Assembly (NCBI GenBank): GCA_009783975.1
Contig: WRCL01000027.1
Location: forward strand, 1-11,574
DNA length: 11,574 nucleotides
Direction: 5' to 3'
Source: Micrococcales bacterium
GTDB taxonomy: Bacteria > Actinomycetota > Actinomycetes > Actinomycetales > Cellulomonadaceae
A program made the translations under genes and the position numbers. Of this stretch, positions 1-6,056 are shown piece after piece. Each line of letters begins with the position of its first letter. Within the stretch, counting starts at the first letter, position 1. The notes under the pieces are model-generated. The model was not told the origin of the DNA and searched no databases. It worked only from the letters and a program-made list of their open reading frames with translations.

Positions 1-1130
1 CCGGGGGTTGTGGGGGTGCCGGTGATCGCACCGGTGTCAGGGTCGAGCGCGAGGCCGTCGGGGAGGGTTCCGTCAGTGAGGTGGACGGGGTAGGCGCCCG
101 CGGCGGCGTGGGTGGTGTAGGGCTGGGAGACCTGTGCGGGGCGCAGGACGGACGGTTCTGGGGCGGTGGTGAGGTCGACGACGGTGACCTGGCTCGACGT
201 GCGGGTGGTCACCCAGGCGCAGGTGGCGTCGGGCGACACGGTGATCGCGTGGGGGTGTGGGGCGTCCAGGGTCGCGGTCACGGCAAAAGCTGCGGTGTCG
301 ATGACCGACACTGTGCTGGACTCGGTGTTCGTGACATAGGCGCGGGTGCCGTCGTCGCTCAGCGCGAGCGCGGTGGGCCACAGGCCGACCTCGACGGTGG
401 CGGTGACGTCCAAGGTGGCGGTGTCCAGGCGTAAGACTGTGCCCGAGGTCGCGTCGGTGATGTACACGCTGGTGCCGTCGGGGCTGGCGGCCACGGCGGT
501 CAGCCATGTGCCCAGCTGTGCTGTGGCGGTCGTGCGGCCCGACCGGGTGTTGACCACCGCGACGGTACCGGGGGCCGTGCCGACGATGTTCGCGTTGGTG
601 ACGTAGGCGGTCGTCCCGTCGGGGGCGAACGCCACGGCTGTGGGGTGGGTACCCACGGAGATGGTCTTGGCGACCTTGTTCGTCGTGGTGCTCACCACCG
701 TGATGGTGCTCGGCCCGCGGCCGGCGCCGAAGTTCACGACCCACAGCTGGTCGCCAGATGGTGTCAACGCAAGGGCCTGGGGGAACGCCCCTGCGCGGAC
801 CTGGGCGACCACCGTGCCGCTGGCAGGGTCGACCACGACGACCGACCCGTCGTCGGTGCTGGAGCTGACGTACACGCGGGTGCCGTCAGGGTTCACAGCA
901 ACCCCGTGGGGGGCGACGACCCCTGCAAGGGTCATCACACGGCGGGTGGTGGTGTCGATCGCCGAGACACCCCCACCATCAGGGTCGGCGACGAACACCT
1001 GGCTGCCGTCGGGGCTGGTCGTGATCCCCACCGAACCTGTGGTGCCGGCCGCACCAGCCGGTGCCGGGGCACAGACCAGACCCAGCGCCAAGACCAGACC
1101 CACCCCAACGGGGTACCTGCGCTGTGCCAT
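1..1130 (-). CDS. Secreted seven-bladed YVTN-type beta-propeller protein with putative-Ig domain (partial, C-terminus beyond window)
   Basis: The frame is open from ATG at 1130 to the left window edge, giving 376 residues. A well-placed AGGAAG lies just upstream of the ATG. The N-terminus (RR, then a hydrophobic run, then PAPAGAAG) looks like a signal peptide cut after about residue 27; Cys20 is preceded by Val, so it is a poor lipobox. Seven repeats of the type (S/A/N)PDGxxxYVT...VxVIDT begin near residues 39, 80, 123, 169, 216, 258 and 299, enough for one complete propeller. Residues about 330-376 contain LPDGLALDPDTGAITGTP, the hallmark of the He_PIG putative-Ig fold, so more Ig or anchoring domains may follow outside the window. 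YVTN propellers are usually binding or scaffold proteins of the cell surface; no enzyme activity can be inferred. The next gene upstream on the same strand ends 137 bp away and is also secreted. Confidence 0.88.
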   Translation of the reverse strand, partial: MAQRRYPVGVGLVLALGLVCAPAPAGAAGTTGSVGITTSPDGSQVFVADPDGGGVSAIDTTTRRVMTLAGVVAPHGVAVNPDGTRVYVSSSTDDGSVVVVDPASGTVVAQVRAGAFPQALALTPSGDQLWVVNFGAGRGPSTITVVSTTTNKVAKTISVGTHPTAVAFAPDGTTAYVTNANIVGTAPGTVAVVNTRSGRTTATAQLGTWLTAVAASPDGTSVYITDATSGTVLRLDTATLDVTATVEVGLWPTALALSDDGTRAYVTNTESSTVSVIDTAAFAVTATLDAPHPHAITVSPDATCAWVTTRTSSQVTVVDLTTAPEPSVLRPAQVSQPYTTHAAAGAYPVHLTDGTLPDGLALDPDTGAITGTPTTP

Positions 1131-1267
1131 CGTGCCTGCTTCCTGGTGCACCCGTGCCATGGGCCGCCAGGTCGCCACCAGACCGGCGCGCCTGTCGCAT
1201 CGACCGTCGTGCAACGCCCGTGAGGGATTCGCTCAGCCGGTATTGGCGAAACTCGGCGGATCCAGGC

Positions 1268-2278
1268 TCACGAGCAGCGGCCTGCGGCGATCGCACGGGC
1301 CGCGTCGTAGTCCTCGGCGGTGGGCTGGCCGTACCCGACCTGCGCCTGGCGGCCGTCACGCACCGGGCCGACGAACCCGTTCATCCCGCCGTGGAACACG
1401 TCGGCGTACGCGTCGGTGACGTTTTCGGTCCGGTCCCCGGCGACCGGGGGCGACGCAGTCCCACAGCTGTTGGTGATCGCCTGGTGCGCGGCCTCGTGGC
1501 GCACCGCCAGCACCGCGGTCCCCTCGCTCAACGTGATGACGTCGATCCCGACAGTGCCAGGTGCCAGGCTCGTCCACTGCCCCACCGTGCCTTCAGGCAG
1601 GTTCGTCCACCGCACGACCACCCCGAGCCGGGTGCCCTCAGCCTCAGCCTCGCGGCGCTGGGCGTCAAACCCCGGCGGGATGGTCGCAGGGGCCCAGGCT
1701 GACAGCTGCGTGCCGAGGACGAACCGTCCATCGGCTGTGCGGTACCACCCGTCGGCGGTGCGCCCGTCGACGTGCACCTGCGTCCCAGCAGCCAAGACAC
1801 CTGCGTCGGGGTAGTGCTCACCAGGGCCGCTGCGGGTCGTCACGGCGGTCGTCGTCCACATCGGCACAGCGTCGGCGGGGTCCACCTGCGGTTGCGGCGG
1901 CACCTGCAAGAACGTGCCCTTGACGAAACGCCCATCGACGATGCGGTACCAACCGTCGTCGGTCATCGCGTCGACCAGCACATCGGTCCCAGCCAGCAGT
2001 GTCCCGGCCCGCTCGTACCCGGTGCCAGGGCCGGTGTAGGTGTCGACGTTGGAGGTGACGCGCATGAGCGTGTCAGCAATGTCGTGGACGACCTGGACCG
2101 GCGGTTCGTCGACGACCGGTTCTGTGGTGGTCGGCTCAGCGGCCGCCGGCCCTGGTGCCGGCAGGCGCGACTCGGCCCGGGCCGGGACTGCCAGCAGCGT
2201 CACCGCAACCAGCACCGCGCACACGACGACGGTGAGCGCGGTGAGCGCCGCCGCCTGGAGCCGGCCTGTGGCATACAT
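1268..2278 (-). CDS. Secreted protein with two SH3b domains and a C-terminal HEXXH zinc-metallopeptidase-like domain
   Basis: The protein has 336 residues from ATG at 2278. A GTG at 2281 is in frame, but AAGGA sits only 3 nt before it and 6 nt before the ATG, so the ATG is preferred. Residues 8-31 are hydrophobic and followed by VPARAES, a likely signal peptide or signal anchor. A Pro/Ala/Glu linker (about 39-62) leads to two bacterial SH3 domains (about 73-125 and 143-195), each with GPGxxY and DGWYR...DGRFV(K/L)GT. The C-terminal domain has H261-E-A-A-H265 and E285-N-V-T-D289. The second His lies 20 residues before Glu285, as in thermolysin-type gluzincins, suggesting His, His and Glu zinc ligands with Glu262 as catalytic base. 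Cys272 and Cys335 could form a disulfide. SH3b domains commonly bind cell wall, so a wall-associated peptidase is inferred. I do not recognise the exact peptidase family. Confidence 0.85.
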   Translation of the reverse strand: MYATGRLQAAALTALTVVVCAVLVAVTLLAVPARAESRLPAPGPAAAEPTTTEPVVDEPPVQVVHDIADTLMRVTSNVDTYTGPGTGYERAGTLLAGTDVLVDAMTDDGWYRIVDGRFVKGTFLQVPPQPQVDPADAVPMWTTTAVTTRSGPGEHYPDAGVLAAGTQVHVDGRTADGWYRTADGRFVLGTQLSAWAPATIPPGFDAQRREAEAEGTRLGVVVRWTNLPEGTVGQWTSLAPGTVGIDVITLSEGTAVLAVRHEAAHQAITNSCGTASPPVAGDRTENVTDAYADVFHGGMNGFVGPVRDGRQAQVGYGQPTAEDYDAARAIAAGRCS

Positions 2279-2289
2279 CACATGTCCTT

Positions 2290-2336
2290 GTCGTCAGCAG
2301 GTCTGTGCACATCAGATCGTGCGAAGCGCTGACGAC
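2290..2336 (-). promoter_or_regulatory. Possible leader stem-loop abutting the Shine-Dalgarno of the SH3b peptidase gene
   Basis: On the minus strand, GTCGTCAGC (2336-2328) and GCTGACGAC (2298-2290) are perfectly complementary 9-bp arms separated by 29 nt. The 3' arm directly touches the AAGGA ribosome-binding site. A second pairing, CAGGTC with GACCTG, overlaps the same arms in the order A-B-A'-B', so the two helices compete. The position suggests translational control or a DNA operator. Arms of this length do occur by chance in GC-rich DNA, so function is unproven. Confidence 0.3.
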
Positions 2337-2379
2337 CTGCGCGGCCCCACCCGATCGGCCGTCACCGGTTCGCCGCGCA

Positions 2380-2399
2380 GCCTGGACCCACCGGTTTTC
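2380..2399. repeat. Short intergenic repeat, copy 1
   Basis: GCCTGGACCCACCGGTT (2380-2396) is identical to 4436-4452. With one mismatch the match extends to 20 nt. This copy lies in the 256-bp gap between the membrane-protein stop and the SH3b peptidase start. CACCGGTT also occurs just before it at 2363-2370. No function is recognised. Confidence 0.5.
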
Positions 2400-2534
2400 G
2401 TCGTAGCGAGCCTCACCTGGCCGGTGCGACGGCAAGGCGGAGCAGCGAAGGCGGGCTCGCCGGGGGCCCGGCCGTCACGCAGCGACAACGCCGCCGTCCC
2501 CGCCAGGTGACGCGGATCCGGCGCAAAACCGGGC

Positions 2535-3275
2535 TCAGGCGTACAGCACCCGGCTGGCGATGTACACGAGCATCCCGCCGGTGGCCACCGGGATGACGGA
2601 GGCAGAAAACGCTGGCAGCTTGCGGTCCAGGGCGGCGATCGGGTGGAACAGGGCGTGGATCGCCGCGACGAGCAGCCCGACAGACAGCCCCGCGAGCCCA
2701 CCGACCTTCATCCCGACGATGTCGTGGAAAACCCGGCCCAGCACTGCCCCCACGCCGCCGCCGGCAACTGAGACGAGCAACGCGGTGAACGACACCGGGA
2801 ACCGCAGCGCGCTGATCGCCGCGGCGACCGCGAGCGCGACAGCGGCAGTCGCGACAAGCTCTGTGCCGCCGACCATCCGTCCGCAGGCCACCCAGCCAGC
2901 GGTCGTCACCGCGAGCATCGACCCGGTGACCGTCCCGGCGACCGACTCGACCAGACGCGGACGCCCGCCGCGGCGCAGCAGCTCGTTGACGAAGGTGAGC
3001 AGCATCGACGCGGCGAACACCACCGCCAACGACCGCAGGTCAGCGCGGACGCCCACGACCTGCACCGCAGCGACCCCGCCGATACCGGTGAGCGCGATGA
3101 CCATCGCCGACCCGACGCGGTCGGGCAGGTCCGCCAGGGCCGGCCACCCAAGGGCGACAAGCACAGCCAGGAACGCTGCGGCACCAGCCAGGGGCAGCGA
3201 TCCGCCGACGTACGCAGCGGCCGCGACGCCGGCGGCAAGAGCGGCGGTGATCACCGCCCGGGTGGCAAGGGTCAC
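2535..3275 (-). CDS. Integral membrane protein of unknown function
   Basis: The protein has 246 residues from GTG at 3275; GGTGGA about 6 nt upstream is an acceptable ribosome-binding site. The chain is almost wholly hydrophobic, with roughly eight membrane segments near residues 8-24, 26-44, 56-73, 81-97, 114-133, 138-157, 160-180, 192-212 and 224-244 (one or two are ambiguous). The main polar breaks are a basic loop at 100-108 (RRGGRPR), followed by LVESVAGTVTG, and a short DRKLP loop at 217-221. I see no transporter signature, ATP-binding motif or catalytic motif and do not assign a function. It is divergently transcribed from the alpha/beta hydrolase across 182 bp and is followed 257 bp downstream on the same strand by the SH3b peptidase gene. 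A small permease, or a subunit of a membrane complex, remains possible. Confidence 0.75.
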   Translation of the reverse strand: MTLATRAVITAALAAGVAAAAYVGGSLPLAGAAAFLAVLVALGWPALADLPDRVGSAMVIALTGIGGVAAVQVVGVRADLRSLAVVFAASMLLTFVNELLRRGGRPRLVESVAGTVTGSMLAVTTAGWVACGRMVGGTELVATAAVALAVAAAISALRFPVSFTALLVSVAGGGVGAVLGRVFHDIVGMKVGGLAGLSVGLLVAAIHALFHPIAALDRKLPAFSASVIPVATGGMLVYIASRVLYA

Positions 3276-3457
3276 CGGTCGTCCACCGGTGTGAGGTCTG
3301 CTCGCACGTGCCTGATTCTCGCAGACCCGCGCACTGGTCGTGGACTCACCCGCGGGTGACGCCTGGGATTGTTTTCTGCTGTGACAACCACCCGTTCGGC
3401 CGACAACCCACGAGGACGGTTTCCGTTACGATCGCGCGCCCGGTAGGTTTCCACGCG

Positions 3458-4432
3458 ATGACGACGATCGACACAAGCGCTGTTGACGCCTCGGTGCTCC
3501 TGGTGGACGGACCGTGGCGTCACCGTTTCGTCACCGCGAACGGTGCGCGGTTCCACGTCGCAGTCGCCGGCCCCGACGAGCGCGAAGCCCCGCTCGTCGT
3601 GCTCCTGCACTCGGTGCTGGGGTTTTGGTGGAGCTGGCGCCACCAGCTCGTCGCGCTCGCCGACGCCGGGTACCGGGTCGCGGCGATGGACCTGCGCGGC
3701 ACCGGCGCCTCAGACAAACCGCCCAGCGGGTACGACGTGCCCACTCTCGTCGCCGACGTGTCCGGGGTGGTGCGGTCCTTGGGCGCCCACGACGCGGTGA
3801 TCGTCGGCACCGGCACCGGCGGGGACGTCGCCTGGGCCGTGCCGGCGCTCAGCCCTGAGATCGCCCGGGGCATCGCGGTGCTCGCCGCCCCGCGCCCGGT
3901 CGCCGCCGACGGGTCCGCACGTGGCACCACGACGGTCCGCTCGTTGCACACGCTGGTCTTCGCCCAGGTCCCCGGGCTCGCCGAACGCTCGCTGACCCGC
4001 GGCGACCTGCTCGTGCGCCTGCTGGACTCCTGGGGTGGGGTCCCTGGGTGGCCCGACACCGGCACGCTGGAGGTCTACCGTGACGCCCTGCGTGTGCCGT
4101 TCGCGGCTCACAGCCAGCTCGAACAGCTGCGCTGGTTGGTCCGCTCGGCCTCACGCAGCGACGGCGCCCGGTTGCGTGCGGCCCTCGCCGCCGCTCCTGC
4201 GGTGCCGGTGCTGCAGGTCCACGGTGCCCACGACGGGCTGCGTTCGGCGGGCCGCGCCAGGCTCAGCACCGACGAGGCAGCCACGTGCACGACCGGGTAC
4301 CGGTTCGAGACCGTCACCGGCGCTGGGCACTTTCCCGCCGAACAGGCCCCGGACCTCGTCAGCACGCTGCTCGTGCAGTGGTTGGCGGCGGTCGCTCCTG
4401 TGGGCAGGCCCACGACCGACCCGGAACCGTGA
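3458..4432 (+). CDS. Alpha/beta-hydrolase fold protein of the epoxide-hydrolase-like group, probably without the catalytic nucleophile
   Basis: The protein has 324 residues from ATG at 3458. In-frame sequence extends upstream to 3308, but homology-like sequence begins only with this ATG, and TAGG lies about 9 nt before it. Family features include the FWWSWRHQL stretch (56-64), DLRGTGASDKPPSGYD (78-93), a helical cap with RYR-like VYRDALRVP (206-214), Asp259 in HGAHDG, and His291 in GAGHFPAEQAP. The usual HGFP oxyanion motif reads HSVL (51-54). The nucleophile elbow, normally GHDxGG or GHSxGG, reads G117-T-G-T-G-G122, so the nucleophile position (119) is glycine. The acid and His positions remain. 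It is therefore either a pseudo-enzyme, perhaps a binding or regulatory protein, or one using an unusual mechanism. It is convergent with nth. In M. tuberculosis an epoxide hydrolase gene (ephE) lies near nth, so it may be a diverged positional relative. Confidence 0.85.
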   Translation: MTTIDTSAVDASVLLVDGPWRHRFVTANGARFHVAVAGPDEREAPLVVLLHSVLGFWWSWRHQLVALADAGYRVAAMDLRGTGASDKPPSGYDVPTLVADVSGVVRSLGAHDAVIVGTGTGGDVAWAVPALSPEIARGIAVLAAPRPVAADGSARGTTTVRSLHTLVFAQVPGLAERSLTRGDLLVRLLDSWGGVPGWPDTGTLEVYRDALRVPFAAHSQLEQLRWLVRSASRSDGARLRAALAAAPAVPVLQVHGAHDGLRSAGRARLSTDEAATCTTGYRFETVTGAGHFPAEQAPDLVSTLLVQWLAAVAPVGRPTTDPEP

Positions 4433-4435
4433 ACG

Positions 4436-4455
4436 GCCTGGACCCACCGGTTCTC
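4436..4455. repeat. Short intergenic repeat, copy 2
   Basis: GCCTGGACCCACCGGTT (4436-4452) is identical to 2380-2396, followed by C instead of T and then TC. This copy begins 3 nt after the hydrolase stop, in the 61-bp gap between two convergent genes. GAACCG at 4423-4428 and CGGTTC at 4448-4453 form 6-bp inverted arms around it. No T-run follows, so a standard intrinsic terminator is not evident. Confidence 0.5.
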
Positions 4456-4493
4456 ACCTGCGCACCACGTTGTCGCTGCTCGACGGGCCAGGC

Positions 4494-5192
4494 TCAGCCT
4501 TTGAGCATCGCTGCGGCCCGGGTCGTGTCCATCTCGCCGGTCCCCACTGACGGGCACCACGCGGCGACCGGGCACGCCCCGCACGCCGGGTTGCTGGCAA
4601 AACAGGTGCGCCGTCCGTGGAACACCATGCGGTGGCTGAACATCGTCCACTCACGACGTTCGACCAGGGCGTTGAGGTCGGCTTCGATATCGTCGGGCGT
4701 CTGGCACGTGGTGAACCCCAGACGGTGCGACAACCGCTCCACATGGGTGTCGACGGTGATCCCAGGCACCCCGAACGCGTTGCCGAGCACGACGTTCGCC
4801 GTCTTGCGGCCCACCCCAGGCAGTGTGACCAGGTCGACCATCCGCCCGGGCACCTCGCCGCCGAACCGGGCGAGCAGGTCTGCCGACAGACGCTGGACGT
4901 GCCGGGTCTTGGCCCTGAAGAACCCCAACGAGTACAACAGCTGCTCGAGGTCGGCGGGGTCAGCGCCGGCCATCTGGGCCGGGCCGGGGTACCGGGCGAA
5001 CAGCTCAGGGGTTGTCTGGTTGACGCGCACGTCGGTCGTCTGCGCTGACAGCACCGTGGCCACGAGCAGCTCGAACGGCCCGGTGTGGTCCAGCTCGCAG
5101 TGCGCGTCGGGGTACCGCTCGGCCAAGGTCCGGTTGACCCGCCGGGCCCGGCGTGTGCGGGCCAGCGGCGTCTCGTGGGCATGTGCTGCCAT
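4494..5192 (-). CDS. nth: Endonuclease III (DNA glycosylase/AP lyase)
   Basis: The protein has 232 residues from ATG at 5192, with AAGGTG 5 nt upstream. It removes oxidised pyrimidines and cleaves at abasic sites in base-excision repair. The helix-hairpin-helix is LPGVGRKTANVVL (124-136), with catalytic Lys130; the essential Asp148 lies in VDTHVERL. The C-terminal iron-sulfur loop has Cys197, Cys204, Cys207 and Cys213, the standard C-X6-C-X2-C-X5-C spacing, so a [4Fe-4S] cluster is expected. LLVATVLSAQTTD (42-54) is the usual N-terminal signature. The length is ordinary for actinobacterial Nth. It is divergent from crp, with 159 bp between the two starts, and convergent with the hydrolase. 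Pairing of nth with crp is common in actinobacteria. Confidence 0.97.
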   Translation of the reverse strand: MAAHAHETPLARTRRARRVNRTLAERYPDAHCELDHTGPFELLVATVLSAQTTDVRVNQTTPELFARYPGPAQMAGADPADLEQLLYSLGFFRAKTRHVQRLSADLLARFGGEVPGRMVDLVTLPGVGRKTANVVLGNAFGVPGITVDTHVERLSHRLGFTTCQTPDDIEADLNALVERREWTMFSHRMVFHGRRTCFASNPACGACPVAAWCPSVGTGEMDTTRAAAMLKG

Positions 5193-5225
5193 GGTCGCAC
5201 CTTACGGGGTCGTCGCTGCTCATGG

Positions 5226-5241
5226 CCGGTGCGCGCACCGG
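5226..5241. promoter_or_regulatory. 16-bp perfect palindrome upstream of nth
   Basis: CCGGTGCGCGCACCGG is a perfect inverted repeat 34 bp upstream of the nth start in the divergent nth/crp region. It could be an operator for a dimeric repressor of nth, or a hairpin in the nth leader. No known regulator is recognised from the sequence, and a perfect palindrome of this size in such GC-rich DNA may be fortuitous. Confidence 0.3.
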
Positions 5242-5281
5242 TGACGACCCTGGCGTGGGTGAGGTCTGCCAGAAGATCGGC

Positions 5282-5299
5282 ACGTGACCCAGATCACGT
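5282..5299. promoter_or_regulatory. Crp/GlxR-type binding site in the nth-crp intergenic region
   Basis: ACGTGA-CCCAGA-TCACGT is an 18-bp perfect dyad with a 6-nt centre. Its core CGTGA-N6-TCACG matches the Crp/GlxR consensus TGTGA-N6-TCACA except at the outermost base of each half. Its centre lies about 61 bp before the crp start and immediately upstream of a TAGAGT -10-like hexamer, so it overlaps the -35 region. This placement fits autoregulation of crp. Action on nth, 90 bp away, is also possible. Confidence 0.7.
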
Positions 5300-5301
5300 C
5301 G

Positions 5302-5307
5302 TAGAGT
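5302..5307 (+). promoter_or_regulatory. Putative -10 element of crp
   Basis: TAGAGT fits the TANNNT actinobacterial -10 pattern and would place the transcript start near 5313-5315, about 38 nt before the GTG start. No good -35 hexamer lies 17 bp upstream. The Crp site occupies that position instead, so the promoter may depend on, or be blocked by, the regulator. Confidence 0.4.
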
Positions 5308-5351
5308 GTCACCGACGGTGGCCTGGCAGCTCGCGACGGAGGGAGAGCACG

Positions 5352-6032
5352 GTGTGCGACGACGTGGTGCTCGCCGCGCCGCTGTTCACAGGACTGAGCC
5401 AACCTGCGGCGATGGCTCTGGTCGACCAGATGGCACCAGTCCGGCTCGACCGTGGAGAACAGGTTTTCGCCGAGTCCGAACCAGGTGACCGGCTGTACGT
5501 CGTCGCCGAGGGCAAGGTCAAGCTCGTCCGGCGCTCGTCGGACGGCCGCGAGAACCTGCTCAACGTCGTCGGACCAGGTGAGATGCTCGGCGAGCTGTCG
5601 TTGTTCGACCCTGGGCCGCGCACGTCCTCGGCGGTCGCCGTCACCGACACGGTCGTCCTCGAGCTCGACCGCGACCAGTTCACCGCCTGGCTCGCCCAGC
5701 ACCCGTCGGTCGCCACGCACCTGCTGCAAGCCTTGGCCCGGCGGCTGCGCCGCACGACCGAGGCGCACGCAGACCTGGTGTTCTCCGACGTGCCTGGCCG
5801 GGTCGCCAGGGCGTTGCTGGAGCTGTCGTACCAGTTCGGCGAACCAGTGGACAACGGGGTGCACGTCGCCCACGACCTCACCCAGGTCGAGCTCGCCCAG
5901 CTTGTCGGGGCCTCGCGCGAGACTGTGAACAAGTCGTTGGGCGAGTTCGCCCAGCGCGGCTGGCTCGTCCGCGAACCGCGAGCGGTGCTGCTGCTCGACG
6001 TCGAACGTCTCGAGCACCGCGCGCTGCGGTGA
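5352..6032 (+). CDS. crp: Crp/GlxR-family cyclic-nucleotide-responsive transcription regulator
   Basis: The protein has 226 residues from GTG at 5352; GGAGGG lies 8 nt upstream, and the length matches mycobacterial Crp and corynebacterial GlxR. The N-terminal cyclic-nucleotide-binding domain spans about 8-115 and carries the phosphate-binding cassette GELSLFDPGPRTSS (80-93), with Glu81, Arg90 and Ser92 placed to hold cAMP. A dimerisation helix follows (about 120-140, ending in ARRLRRT). The wing/helix-turn-helix DNA-binding domain is at about 145-215; its recognition part LAQLVGASRETVNKSLGEF (181-199) is very close to known Crp members. It acts as a cytoplasmic dimeric activator/repressor on TGTGA-N6-TCACA sites, one of which lies just upstream. 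It is convergent with the ridA-like gene, with a 24-bp gap and no visible terminator. Confidence 0.96.
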   Translation: MCDDVVLAAPLFTGLSQPAAMALVDQMAPVRLDRGEQVFAESEPGDRLYVVAEGKVKLVRRSSDGRENLLNVVGPGEMLGELSLFDPGPRTSSAVAVTDTVVLELDRDQFTAWLAQHPSVATHLLQALARRLRRTTEAHADLVFSDVPGRVARALLELSYQFGEPVDNGVHVAHDLTQVELAQLVGASRETVNKSLGEFAQRGWLVREPRAVLLLDVERLEHRALR

Positions 6033-6056
6033 GGTCCGCGGCCAGACGAGCGCCGT

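Noticed and set aside
73..744. Minus-strand His/Arg-rich open frame inside the propeller gene
   Set aside because: It is an out-of-frame reading of the propeller gene; the true frame gives seven YVTN repeats.
640..1419. Plus-strand open frame over the propeller start and peptidase end
   Set aside because: It is antisense to the signal peptide and YVTN repeats, has Ser/Thr/Arg-rich low-complexity content, and has no recognisable domain.
4433..4493. Intrinsic terminator between the hydrolase and nth
   Set aside because: There are 6-bp inverted arms (GAACCG/CGGTTC), but the spacer is long and no T-run follows on either strand.
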